This document shows, piece after piece, positions 1 to 7,047 of a DNA stretch of 22,465 nt. The position numbers and the translations under genes were made by a program. The number at the start of each line of letters is the position of its first letter. The first letter of the stretch is position 1. The notes under the pieces were generated by a model. It searched no databases. It had not been told where the DNA came from and was given only the letters and a program-made list of their open reading frames with translations. This DNA comes from Desulfurococcales archaeon (GTDB lineage Archaea > Thermoproteota > Thermoprotei_A > Sulfolobales > NBVN01), in NCBI GenBank assembly GCA_023255965.1, contig JAGDWE010000063.1, forward strand, positions 2,168 to 24,632. Direction: 5' to 3'.

Positions 1-750
1 AGGTACGCCTATAGATAGACGCATCAGCTCATCGTGTTCTGCCGGGCTCATGACACTCCCATATGCACCTCTACCATCAATCCATCAGCACCCGCAGCTA
101 CACACGCCCTCGCTGTAGGTATGATTAAATCAGCTCTCCCAGTTGCATGGCTTGGATCTGCAATCACCGGTAAGTAAGTCAATTTCTTTACGTAGGGTAT
201 GGAGGTAATACTCAATCTTCAAGTAGGTGCTAGAAATATGCAGAATTTTGCCCTACTTAAGGAGTTGGGGGAAGATCAATAAGCCGGTACTGCTTAAGAG
301 GGGTTTTACGGCAACCATCGATGAGTGGTTAGGAACAGCCGAGTATATATTATTGGGTGGTAATAGAAATGTAATTCTATGTAAGAGAGGTATTAGGACG
401 TTTGAAACTCATACTAGGTTTACTACGTCAGCGTATTTGCTAACTAAGGGTATGTACCTAGGATCCATAACCTCGGTCACTATAGGCAGACCAGTCTCAT
501 CCTTAGCTAACTTAAGTATCTTTAATCCCTCCTCACCTAATCCTTGAAAGCTATAAGGCGATGTTCTAGGCTTGAAGGCGCTGCCCCTTAACATATGCAC
601 GCCAGCCCTCTTAACGGCCTTCGCTATCTCCAATGTTTGTTCCAACGATTCAACAGCACACGGTCCAGCAATGATTACTAATTTATTACCCCCTACCTCA
701 ATAACTATGTCTTCCTTAATGAACTCCCTACTCACTAATCTATACCTCAT
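1..750 (-). pseudogene. aroF: DAHP synthase (type I beta) gene broken by an internal inversion
   Basis: 3-Deoxy-D-arabino-heptulosonate-7-phosphate synthase condenses PEP and erythrose-4-phosphate, the first shikimate step. The N-terminal third reads intact on the minus strand from ATG at 750, with GPCAVES (metal ligand Cys31) and KPRTSPYSFQGLG, up to KYADVV at 421, then meets a stop at 409-411. The expected continuation QVGARNMQNF...KPVLLKRG...GIRTFET..RF lies on the plus strand at about 217-421. The minus strand then resumes with LPVIADPSHATGRADL...VEVH at about 215-60 and stops at 48-50. Further lesions: one extra G in the G5 run at 267-271; Lys instead of Glu in the usual CERG motif (383-385); and a small deletion after VEVH that removes the LSDG metal ligand, with the tail SPAEHDELM continuing in another frame. 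The start overlaps the transketolase stop by 4 nt, so it was the third gene of that operon. An assembly error is the main alternative. The true 3' end may lie beyond the left edge. Confidence 0.85.
217..421 (+). other. Inverted internal segment of the DAHP synthase gene
   Basis: About 205 bp that encode the central barrel part of DAHP synthase on the strand opposite to the rest of the gene. Reading the plus strand gives QVGARNMQNFALLKELG, then after a +1 shift at the G5 run 267-271 KINKPVLLKRGFTATIDEW and onward to GIRTFETHTRF. The right breakpoint lies at about 421, where KYADVV meets the reversed end of RF. The left breakpoint lies at 216-220, where the LSITSIPYVKK segment meets the reversed start of QVGAR; four bases (216-219) there are unexplained. 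I see at most a 4-nt inverted match (AGTA/TACT) at the two ends, so there is no sign of recombinase sites. Confidence 0.8.
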
Positions 751-1664
751 CTCCTACTCACCACCTTTCTAACCGCATTAACTATATCTGATGATGTAAG
801 CCCTAAGTACCTCCTTAAATCACTTAAGTTCCTCGCTGACTTGCCAAAGGCGTCCTTAATTCCCACGAATGCGATAGGCACTGGGTATTCATTAACTAGT
901 AGTTCAGCAACCGCGCTTCCTAGCCCCCCGTATATGCTATGCTCCTCTGCAGTAACCACAGCACCCGTCTTCATCGCGTATTTAAGTATTGTGTCCCTAT
1001 CTATTGGTTTAATCGTATGCGAATCTATAACTGCTGCATCAATGCCTAACCTCTTTAATTCGTTGGCTGCCTTAAGGGCCTCAGCAACCATGCCACCTGA
1101 GGCAATTATAGCTACATCGCCTCCATCTTTAATCACGTTAGCAACGCCTAATCTACAGCTACATTCGCTATATACTCTCTCATCCTCATCCCTACCCACA
1201 CGTATGTACGTAGGTCCTTCAGAATCTATGATGTCTTCAAAGCAACACCTTAATGCTATTGAATCGGCAGGGACGAATACCTTCATGCCCGGTATTACCC
1301 TCATTAAGGCTACGTCCTCAATACATTGATGCGAGGGTCCATCACCATAGCTTGAGATCCCGCTATGGGTACCTACGATCTTAACATCTAGTCTAGTTCT
1401 GCCAACCAAGTTCCTTAGCTGCTCCCAAGCCCTCATCAAGAACATGGAGTATGTACATATAACTACCTTCTTACCGCATGATGCGATCCCTACGGCAACC
1501 CCTACTAAGCCCTGCTCGCTAATACCTACATTTACATATCTCTCAGGGAAGTTCTCGGAAAACGATGTGAGCATCGCGCTCATAGATGAATCCGCATCAA
1601 CTACGTACAGGTCGCTACGTTTAAACCCTAACTCTGTTATTAGCTTACTGAGAACCCACCTCAT
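747..1664 (-). CDS. tkt: Transketolase, C-terminal subunit
   Basis: The pyrimidine-binding plus C-terminal half of a split transketolase (305 aa). Together with the neighbouring N subunit it would transfer two-carbon units between sugar phosphates and can make erythrose-4-phosphate, a substrate of DAHP synthase. Visible features are the catalytic glutamate region VNVGISEQ (Glu50), the loop HSGISSYGDGPSHQ (100-113) and a C-terminal domain from about residue 185. ATG at 1664 overlaps the stop of the N-subunit gene (1661-1664, ATGA), and the gene's own stop overlaps the start of the DAHP synthase remnant in the same way, so translation is probably coupled. Length is normal for archaeal split transketolases. 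The close relative family, the DXP synthase C-half, is less likely given the partner and context. Confidence 0.9.
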   Translation of the reverse strand: MRWVLSKLITELGFKRSDLYVVDADSSMSAMLTSFSENFPERYVNVGISEQGLVGVAVGIASCGKKVVICTYSMFLMRAWEQLRNLVGRTRLDVKIVGTHSGISSYGDGPSHQCIEDVALMRVIPGMKVFVPADSIALRCCFEDIIDSEGPTYIRVGRDEDERVYSECSCRLGVANVIKDGGDVAIIASGGMVAEALKAANELKRLGIDAAVIDSHTIKPIDRDTILKYAMKTGAVVTAEEHSIYGGLGSAVAELLVNEYPVPIAFVGIKDAFGKSARNLSDLRRYLGLTSSDIVNAVRKVVSRR

Positions 1665-2824
1665 TTAAATCCCCACAGCCTAAGCTCGTCTTTACTTATA
1701 GGTTTATTATGGTAGTCATTATTACCCTCAGCTGGGGGGTAACCCTTACCCTTAATAGTATGAGCTATGATTGCTGACGGTTTATCCATTACGTAATCAA
1801 CTTCGTTTAACGCCCTAAGTAATTCCCTAAAGTCATGTCCATTTACCTCTATTACATGCCAGCCGAAAGCAATCCACTTCATAGCCAGCGGTTCTAAGGG
1901 CTTAATATGTTCTGTGGGCCCTCCCTGCTGGTATCTATTGCGGTCAACTATAGCTACTAGATTATTTAACTTGTACTTACTTGCAGTTAGAGCTGCCTCC
2001 CAAACCTGACCCTCATCTAATTCACCATCACCCAATATCACATAGACCTTAGAGTTAATTCCATCCCTCTTTAAGGCTAACGCCATCCCACATCCAACCG
2101 ACAGCCCTTGACCCAAAGACCCTGAGACCATATCCACGCCTGGTATAATTATTTCAGGGTGCCCACTGAGGTAGTTATTAATGTCTCTAAGCTTGTATAA
2201 TTCGCTTGTTGGTATGAATCCAGCTAAGGCTAGTACAGCATATAAGGCTGGTGCGGCATGGCCCTCGCTAAGGATTAATCTATCCCTTAACGGCCAACTA
2301 GGGTTCTTAGGATCGTATCGCATCTTAGCAAAGTATAATGCAACTAATACATCAACTACAGATAATGATGCGCCTACGTGACCGCTACCTGCTTCAGCCA
2401 TCATCTCAAGGACGTGCTTCCTAACCAAGCTGGCCTTTTCATTAAGCGATTGAATTAGCTTGGGATCCACGCTAAATTCCCTACCATAACTAGTAATACC
2501 TAGCAACTCACATACGAATTCCCCAAGCGGGGTTAAGTAAACACCCCTAGACCCCCCATTATCGACTTTAAGTATGTTTAAATCCTTTAAGATCTTGGCA
2601 TTAAGCTTTAAGGTAGATAACGGTATGCCGTACCTCCTTGAGGCATCCCTTAAGATGGAGGTTAGGCTCCTTCCAATGTTGCATCTAATTTCCTTTAATA
2701 TGAGAAGTTGATTCTTATTGAACCCCCTGCTAACTATGTTTCTAATTACGGGCACGTCAACGGAACTTAGATCCAGTTTAAGTTCGGATATTGGAATTGG
2801 TTCCTCATACGACCTCCGCCTCAT
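1661..2824 (-). CDS. tkt: Transketolase, N-terminal subunit with an N-terminal winged-helix domain
   Basis: The thiamine-diphosphate-binding half of a split transketolase. Residues about 125-387 hold the catalytic domain: AGSGHVGASLS (145-155), EGHAAPALYA (187-196), GSLGQGLS (235-242) and the ThDP/Mg motif GDGELDEGQ (265-273) ending at Asn296. Most archaeal N subunits begin near residue 125 of this protein. Here about 110 extra residues precede it and look like a winged-helix DNA-binding domain (about 30-112; a recognition-helix-like stretch SILRDASRRYGIPLSTLKLNAKI and a C-terminal beta-wing ending YLTPLGEFVCELLG), which is inference from pattern. The start ATG at 2824 lies about 20 nt after a TATA-like CTTTTAAAG (2841-2849, minus), consistent with a near-leaderless transcript. 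It is the first gene of tkt-N, tkt-C, DAHP synthase. Confidence 0.9.
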   Translation of the reverse strand: MRRRSYEEPIPISELKLDLSSVDVPVIRNIVSRGFNKNQLLILKEIRCNIGRSLTSILRDASRRYGIPLSTLKLNAKILKDLNILKVDNGGSRGVYLTPLGEFVCELLGITSYGREFSVDPKLIQSLNEKASLVRKHVLEMMAEAGSGHVGASLSVVDVLVALYFAKMRYDPKNPSWPLRDRLILSEGHAAPALYAVLALAGFIPTSELYKLRDINNYLSGHPEIIIPGVDMVSGSLGQGLSVGCGMALALKRDGINSKVYVILGDGELDEGQVWEAALTASKYKLNNLVAIVDRNRYQQGGPTEHIKPLEPLAMKWIAFGWHVIEVNGHDFRELLRALNEVDYVMDKPSAIIAHTIKGKGYPPAEGNNDYHNKPISKDELRLWGFK

Positions 2825-2840
2825 AACATTAAGTTGAGGG

Positions 2841-2849
2841 CTTTAAAAG
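2841..2849 (-). promoter_or_regulatory. TATA box of the transketolase operon
   Basis: CTTTTAAAG in the 71-nt gap between the regulator gene and the tkt operon, centred about 21-25 nt before the ATG at 2824. The operon can thus be transcribed separately from the regulator. The position suggests transcription starts at or next to the start codon. Confidence 0.5.
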
Positions 2850-2895
2850 TATGATGGTCAGGATAACATGACCTTCACAATAAAAAACGTAAGTA

Positions 2896-3900
2896 TTAAC
2901 CCTCGATAGCCTTAAGTAGAGATGAGGGGTCTGGCATCGATATTTGAGCCCTTGAGATTAATCTACTTAATGTCTTCTTATCTATATATGGATTTAAGCC
3001 ATAATAGCTAATACCCCTTGCAAGTACCTCGGGATTTATACCCACCTTAATTGAATACCAATTAATCCATTTTCTAGGTTCGTCGGAGTACACCTCTAAG
3101 GCCCTTAAGTATATTTGGGAGAGCTTCATCATCAAATCATAATCCATGCTCGCTGAAGCCGCTAATGTGCAGCAGTAATTAATGTCTAAATCACTGCAGG
3201 ACGCCATAGCCTTAAGTCCTAAGTTAAGCAATTCATCTGTGAGTGGATGCCATGCAATTACGTACTTTACATTCTCCTTAACCGTTAATGAGCTAACATC
3301 GTATGGATTGCTGAAGTACTCGGTGTCGGATGCTTCAATAATTCCTTCCTTAATTGCTATAGATCGACATAAGTCCATAGTCGATAACTCACTAGATATA
3401 ACTATATTCCTTAACGAATTAGGGTTGTACATAATTAAAGCACCACCATATGCACCCCCGCCAATTATCCTCAACGACTTAGTTAAGGCGAAGGCATATA
3501 ATTGAGTTATCAAAGGCGTTAATGCTAAATCTAACTCATTTCTTACTAAGGCCCAAGTAGCTACTAAGGCGTTAGGATAGATGACAACTTCAACTCCATA
3601 ATTAAGTAGTTCCTCAACCATCTTAATGAATGGAGCGATGAATACGTACTCGCTAGACCATATAATACCTAACTTGATGAGCTTCTCACGACCGCTTTTC
3701 CTAGTAATTACCTTAGGTTTTATGAGGTATTGATTGCCGATCTTAATTCTCGCTATCATCCCCTGCAATTCAAGTTCATGAAGTACTTCACTGACCCTGC
3801 TTTTAGATATCTTTAAGACTTTATGGATCCTAGATTGTAGTACTCCTTCAGGGTGCTCGCTAAGCAATTTAAGTATTTCGTATTTCACTAACGAAGTCAT
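2896..3900 (-). CDS. Winged-helix regulator fused to a periplasmic-binding-protein-like ligand domain
   Basis: A 334-aa protein with no signal peptide. Residues 1-65 form a winged helix (ISKSRVSEVLHELELQGMI, 31-49, is the recognition region followed by a wing). Residues about 70-334 resemble the NMT1/SsuA/MqnA type-II binding-protein fold: a first strand KLGIIWSSEYVFIAPF, then YPNALVATWALVRNELDLAL (109-128) and GGGAYGGALIM. This is the plan of a one-component regulator that senses a small molecule, comparable in layout to bacterial LysR proteins but from different folds. It sits 71 nt upstream of the tkt/DAHP synthase operon on the same strand, so control of aromatic precursor synthesis is a reasonable inference. 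The ligand is unknown. It shares its promoter region with the divergent transporter cluster, an alternative target. Confidence 0.7.
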   Translation of the reverse strand: MTSLVKYEILKLLSEHPEGVLQSRIHKVLKISKSRVSEVLHELELQGMIARIKIGNQYLIKPKVITRKSGREKLIKLGIIWSSEYVFIAPFIKMVEELLNYGVEVVIYPNALVATWALVRNELDLALTPLITQLYAFALTKSLRIIGGGAYGGALIMYNPNSLRNIVISSELSTMDLCRSIAIKEGIIEASDTEYFSNPYDVSSLTVKENVKYVIAWHPLTDELLNLGLKAMASCSDLDINYCCTLAASASMDYDLMMKLSQIYLRALEVYSDEPRKWINWYSIKVGINPEVLARGISYYGLNPYIDKKTLSRLISRAQISMPDPSSLLKAIEG

Positions 3901-3929
3901 TAGGAAACCTCAAGTTATTCATGGGCATT

Positions 3930-3943
3930 AAAGTTTTTAAACT
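3930..3943. promoter_or_regulatory. Shared A/T box of a divergent promoter
   Basis: TTAAAGTTTTTAAACT lies between the divergent regulator gene (minus, start 3900) and the small membrane protein gene (plus, start 3972). It is about 30 nt from each start, so it can serve as TATA element in both directions. This makes co-regulation of, or by, the regulator possible for either side. Confidence 0.45.
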
Positions 3944-3971
3944 ATTCCGAACATTCGTTCGTGGGTAACGT

Positions 3972-4139
3972 ATGAGGAAGAGCATCTACGTGGGGCTATC
4001 TATAATCGTACTACTCCTTCATTATTTAATACCCTATACATTGCTCTATAGCTGTAGGGGGCTAGTGCTAACTGCTTACTGGGTAATGCTATCTCTTATA
4101 TGGATGTTGATAACCATCTACTTCATTAGGAGGTGTTGA
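3972..4139 (+). CDS. 55-aa two-helix membrane protein, likely partner of the SSS transporter
   Basis: A short gene starting MRKSIYVGLSIIV with two hydrophobic segments, roughly residues 6-25 and 33-52, and a basic C-terminus IRRC. It ends 2 nt before the ATG of the sodium/solute symporter gene, and the symporter's Shine-Dalgarno sequence lies inside its last codons, so the two are translationally linked. In bacteria, small two-helix proteins of the DUF3311 type are often encoded directly upstream of SSS transporters, and the size, topology and position here fit that pattern; I cannot confirm family membership by eye. Its likely role would be to support the transporter in the membrane. Confidence 0.7.
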   Translation: MRKSIYVGLSIIVLLLHYLIPYTLLYSCRGLVLTAYWVMLSLIWMLITIYFIRRC

Positions 4140-4141
4140 TA

Positions 4142-5623
4142 ATGTCATCATTCATCATACTACTAATTACGTACATTACGGTAGGTACCTTAATTGCTTT
4201 AATATCTAGGCGGTATGGAGTTAAATCTAGTAGGGAATACTTCGTAGCTAATTACAGGTTAGGTGGCTTTCTGTCATCAATGACGTATGCGGCAACAACT
4301 TATAGCGCGTTCATGATGGTTGGACTTGTTGGCCTCACCTATTCCACTGGTGTAGGCGCGTTAGGCTTCGAATTAGCATACTTCATAGCTACGTTATCGC
4401 TACTTACTACATTTTCACGTAAGGTATGGCTAATGGCTAGGGAGAGGGGATGGGTAAGTCCATCAGAGATGCTCTCAGACCTTTACAATAGTAAATTATT
4501 GGGGTCGCTAACAGCTGTAATATACTTCATAGCGTTAATTCCCTACATCTCCGCACAGCTCATCGGCGTAGGCGCAGTATTTGAGGGATTAGGCATGGGT
4601 TACTTGGTCGGTGTGGTCTTAGGTGCAGTACTACTGATCCTCTGGATAGTAATAGCAGGTATTTGGAGCGTAGCAACTACAGACGCGTACCAAGGGATTT
4701 GGATGATAGGTGCTTCGGTGCTATTTCTATGTTACCTTATCAGCTTAGTCCCAACATACGGATATGGAATTAAGGACGTACTCAAGGCAGTAGATAGTGT
4801 TGGGGCAACAGGTATTACACCATTTTGGAGTCCTTCAACGTTCCTAGCATATACTCTGCCATGGTTATTCTTCGCTGTAACTAACCCGCAAGTAGTTCAA
4901 AGACTTTACATGCCTGCTGATGAGAGAGCTATTAAATCCTTAATTACCTACTTCTCGCTCTACGGCCTAACCTATACCTTAATAGTAGTTACTGCCGGGT
5001 TAATAGCTAGGTCGTTGACCGAGTTAGGAGTCGTACCATTAATCATTAATAGAGATTTAGTAACACCAACACTACTTAAGTTAGCGGATCCTATATCGTC
5101 GGCATTCATATACGTCTCCATAATCGCCGCAGCGCTATCGACAGCTAACTCAATAATATTAACCGTAACGTCATCGATTATTAGGGACTTCTACGAGTCC
5201 AGGGTAAGAAGTGCTAGCCCAACCAAATTACTTACAGCTACAAGCATAACAATAATTACGCTGACCGCATTATCCTCCATCATAGCGTATTTAAGACCTA
5301 GCTTCATAGTTGAGATGTCTGTGATTTCCTCAGTGATCTTATTGCCCTTAGCACCAATAACTTTAATTGCATGGATTAATCATAGAGAGGCTAGGAAGTT
5401 ACGGTATGGAGCTATAGCATCCCTAATCATAGGCACATCTATCTCTATGCTGGCGGCAACAAGCTACGGCCCCGCCAAATCATTCTTAATAACCTTTTAC
5501 GGGCTCCCATTATCAGCGTGGGTACTTATTACATCATCACTGATAATGTTAGTTAACTACCTTACTAATGCGGTCAGTATTAAGTACGTTCTAGGCAGGT
5601 GCACCATCTGTCCTGAGAGGTAG
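4142..5623 (+). CDS. Sodium/solute symporter (SSS/SLC5 family)
   Basis: A membrane protein of 493 aa with about 13 hydrophobic segments. Family marks are the N-terminal SREYFVANYRLGG after helix 1, the helix-2 stretch TYAATTYSAFMMVG, and NPQVVQRLYMPADERAIKS in mid-protein, which matches the PanF/proline/monocarboxylate branch. It would import an organic solute with Na+ or H+. I choose ATG 4142 rather than the upstream in-frame GTG 4133, because a strong AGGAGGTG (4128-4135) sits 6 nt before 4142. The gene follows the 55-aa membrane protein and precedes a DapA-superfamily aldolase, so the substrate may be a sugar acid or keto acid degraded by that enzyme. This is inference. The cysteine pair near the C-terminus (RCTICPER) is unusual for the family. 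Confidence 0.85.
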   Translation: MSSFIILLITYITVGTLIALISRRYGVKSSREYFVANYRLGGFLSSMTYAATTYSAFMMVGLVGLTYSTGVGALGFELAYFIATLSLLTTFSRKVWLMARERGWVSPSEMLSDLYNSKLLGSLTAVIYFIALIPYISAQLIGVGAVFEGLGMGYLVGVVLGAVLLILWIVIAGIWSVATTDAYQGIWMIGASVLFLCYLISLVPTYGYGIKDVLKAVDSVGATGITPFWSPSTFLAYTLPWLFFAVTNPQVVQRLYMPADERAIKSLITYFSLYGLTYTLIVVTAGLIARSLTELGVVPLIINRDLVTPTLLKLADPISSAFIYVSIIAAALSTANSIILTVTSSIIRDFYESRVRSASPTKLLTATSITIITLTALSSIIAYLRPSFIVEMSVISSVILLPLAPITLIAWINHREARKLRYGAIASLIIGTSISMLAATSYGPAKSFLITFYGLPLSAWVLITSSLIMLVNYLTNAVSIKYVLGRCTICPER

Positions 5624-5678
5624 CTCACATATTTGTTTGGCGCATTTTTATTACATGCGAATCCTATTTGATTCTAAT

Positions 5679-5691
5679 AAATTTATTAATG
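5679..5691 (+). promoter_or_regulatory. TATA box of the aldolase gene
   Basis: ATAAATTTATTAA lies 30-40 nt before the ATG at 5720, and GGTGG (5711-5715) is a Shine-Dalgarno element 4 nt before the start. The aldolase can therefore be transcribed on its own as well as with the transporter. A T-run at 5645-5651 after the transporter stop could end the upstream transcript. Confidence 0.45.
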
Positions 5692-5719
5692 GTTAATTCA
5701 TATAGAGTGTGGTGGCATT

Positions 5720-6706
5720 ATGCGTGTTGAATCCCTTAGGGAATTCCTAATGCGTGGGGCCGTACTAGTTGTCCAAATGACTCCATTCACTAAGGATGAT
5801 GAAGTTGATGTTGAGGGCCTAAGGGATAATACTAGGTACCTAGTTGAGGTCAGTAAGAAGGGTCCCATAGCATTAGTTCCATGCGGGAGTAATGGCGAAT
5901 TCTACGCTATGAGTGAGGAGGAGATAAAGAAGGTGATTAAGGTAGTTGTTGATGAAGCTAATGGTAAGGTACCAGTCATAGCAGGCACTGGCGCTGCGGG
6001 CACTAAATTAGCAGTTAACTTAAGTAAGTACGCTCAGGATGTAGGCGCAGATGGAGTTCAGGTAGTCCTTCCATACTATCACATACCAACAGAGGAGGGC
6101 ATGTACCTGCATTTCAAGAAGATAGCCGAGTCCTTAGATATAGGCGTGATGATATATAATAATCCAAGCGTATCTAAGTGCTACGTAAGACCTCAGCTAA
6201 TGAAGAGATTAGCTGAGGTAAATAACATAGTGGGCGTTAAGGAGAATACGCCATTAATTGAGGTCTTTCATCAACAGGTTAAGGCTGTAGGAAATAGGAT
6301 ACCTGTAGTTCAAGGTCGTGGGGAGCGTTGGTACGCATTTACCGTACCTCTAGGAGCTAAGGGATTTGTATCAGGACTAGCGAACTTTATGCCGGAATTT
6401 AGCTTGGAATTACTTAAAGCTGGTAGTGAAGGGAATTACAATAAAGTCTTCGAATTAATTAGGAAGTTAGAGCCATTAGATGAATTCATTAGTAAGATGA
6501 CCGAGAAGTACGGACCATCTACATCGGTAATTCAGCCACCCTACACGACATCATACATATACATGAGCGTTAGGAAAGCAGCCATGAACTTGCTAGGACT
6601 TAAAGGAGGCTACATGAGGTTACCACTAGTTGACCTAAAGGATGAAGATCTAAGGGAATTAAGTAAGGTATTATTTGATGTAATGGGCCTAAGTAAAATA
6701 AGGTAG
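5720..6706 (+). CDS. DapA/N-acetylneuraminate lyase superfamily aldolase or dehydratase
   Basis: A 328-aa TIM-barrel class I aldolase. Visible family marks are the opening GAVLVVQMTPFTKDDEVD, the substrate loop PCGSNGEFYAMSEEE (54-68; most members have GSTGE), YNNPS with the catalytic tyrosine (Tyr146) and the Schiff-base lysine in GVKENT (Lys174). The superfamily includes dihydrodipicolinate synthase, KDG aldolase and 5-dehydro-4-deoxyglucarate dehydratase, and the reaction cannot be read from sequence. It is longer than typical DapA (about 290 aa) because of a C-terminal extension (about 290-328). Placement after an SSS transporter suggests a catabolic role on an imported acid rather than lysine synthesis, since archaea of this group make lysine by the AAA route. 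Start supported by GGTGG at 5711. Confidence 0.85.
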   Translation: MRVESLREFLMRGAVLVVQMTPFTKDDEVDVEGLRDNTRYLVEVSKKGPIALVPCGSNGEFYAMSEEEIKKVIKVVVDEANGKVPVIAGTGAAGTKLAVNLSKYAQDVGADGVQVVLPYYHIPTEEGMYLHFKKIAESLDIGVMIYNNPSVSKCYVRPQLMKRLAEVNNIVGVKENTPLIEVFHQQVKAVGNRIPVVQGRGERWYAFTVPLGAKGFVSGLANFMPEFSLELLKAGSEGNYNKVFELIRKLEPLDEFISKMTEKYGPSTSVIQPPYTTSYIYMSVRKAAMNLLGLKGGYMRLPLVDLKDEDLRELSKVLFDVMGLSKIR

Positions 6707-7040
6707 AATGCCGCTCTACGACCCCTTATAGGTGAATATTAACATTTGGTTCTTAATTATTTGAGTGCGATTAAGGGATGAGATTTACGAATCATTATAC
6801 TACCAAGGCTCTGAGGACGATTTTTATTGGATGAGGGCTGCAACCAAGTTCACGATTGCTGGGCTTCTCTTGCTTGGCGACCCCGGGCTTCCGCTATCCG
6901 CTCCAGAGGGGCGGCAAAGGGCCCGGGAGACCATGAGGAGCCTGGAGGCGGTAATCAATGAACATAAAAACTGATCAACGCCGTCCCAGGTGAGCGACGT
7001 GCGAACTTACTATAGGATACTTAAACACGAATCCTTCGGT
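6707..7040. other. Intergenic stretch with one doubtful ORF and an inverted repeat
   Basis: Between the aldolase stop and the end of the convergent FMN reductase gene. It holds the doubtful 69-aa frame (6765-6974), a short more GC-rich patch inside it, and the start of a 9-bp inverted repeat at its right end. I see no tRNA, riboswitch or clear promoter. Confidence 0.4.
6765..6974 (+). CDS. Possible 69-aa protein of unknown function
   Basis: An open frame from GTG 6765, not recognised. The predicted protein is acidic at the N-terminus (GSEDDFYWMR), with a short hydrophobic stretch FTIAGLLLLGDPGLPL and a helical charged end. Its centre (about 6860-6950) is clearly richer in G+C than the flanking genes. 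No good Shine-Dalgarno or TATA box is evident. It could be a small acquired gene, a fragment of a mobile or PaREP-type sequence, or chance. It lies alone between the aldolase and the convergent FMN reductase gene. Confidence 0.3.
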   Translation: MRLRDEIYESLYYQGSEDDFYWMRAATKFTIAGLLLLGDPGLPLSAPEGRQRARETMRSLEAVINEHKN

Positions 7041-7047
7041 TTAAGTA
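7018..7047. repeat. 9-bp perfect inverted repeat at the end of the FMN reductase gene
   Basis: TACTTAAAC (7018-7026) and GTTTAAGTA (7039-7047) are exact reverse complements separated by 12 nt. The right arm covers the stop codon region of the minus-strand reductase gene. It may form a 3' hairpin that ends or protects that transcript. An operator is possible but it is at the wrong end of the gene. Confidence 0.4.

Noticed and set aside
217..421. Programmed (phase-variable) inversion of the DAHP synthase segment
   Set aside because: No inverted repeats longer than about 4 nt at the ends and no recombinase gene nearby; the extra frameshift and deletion mean neither orientation would give a functional enzyme.
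227..547. Plus-strand 106-aa ORF as a separate gene
   Set aside because: Its first two thirds are the inverted middle of DAHP synthase and the rest is antisense to the N-terminal part; it is not an independent gene.
841..1329. Long plus-strand open frame across the transketolase C-subunit gene
   Set aside because: It is the antisense shadow of a clearly recognised minus-strand gene and has low-complexity Ser/Pro/Thr composition with no family signal.
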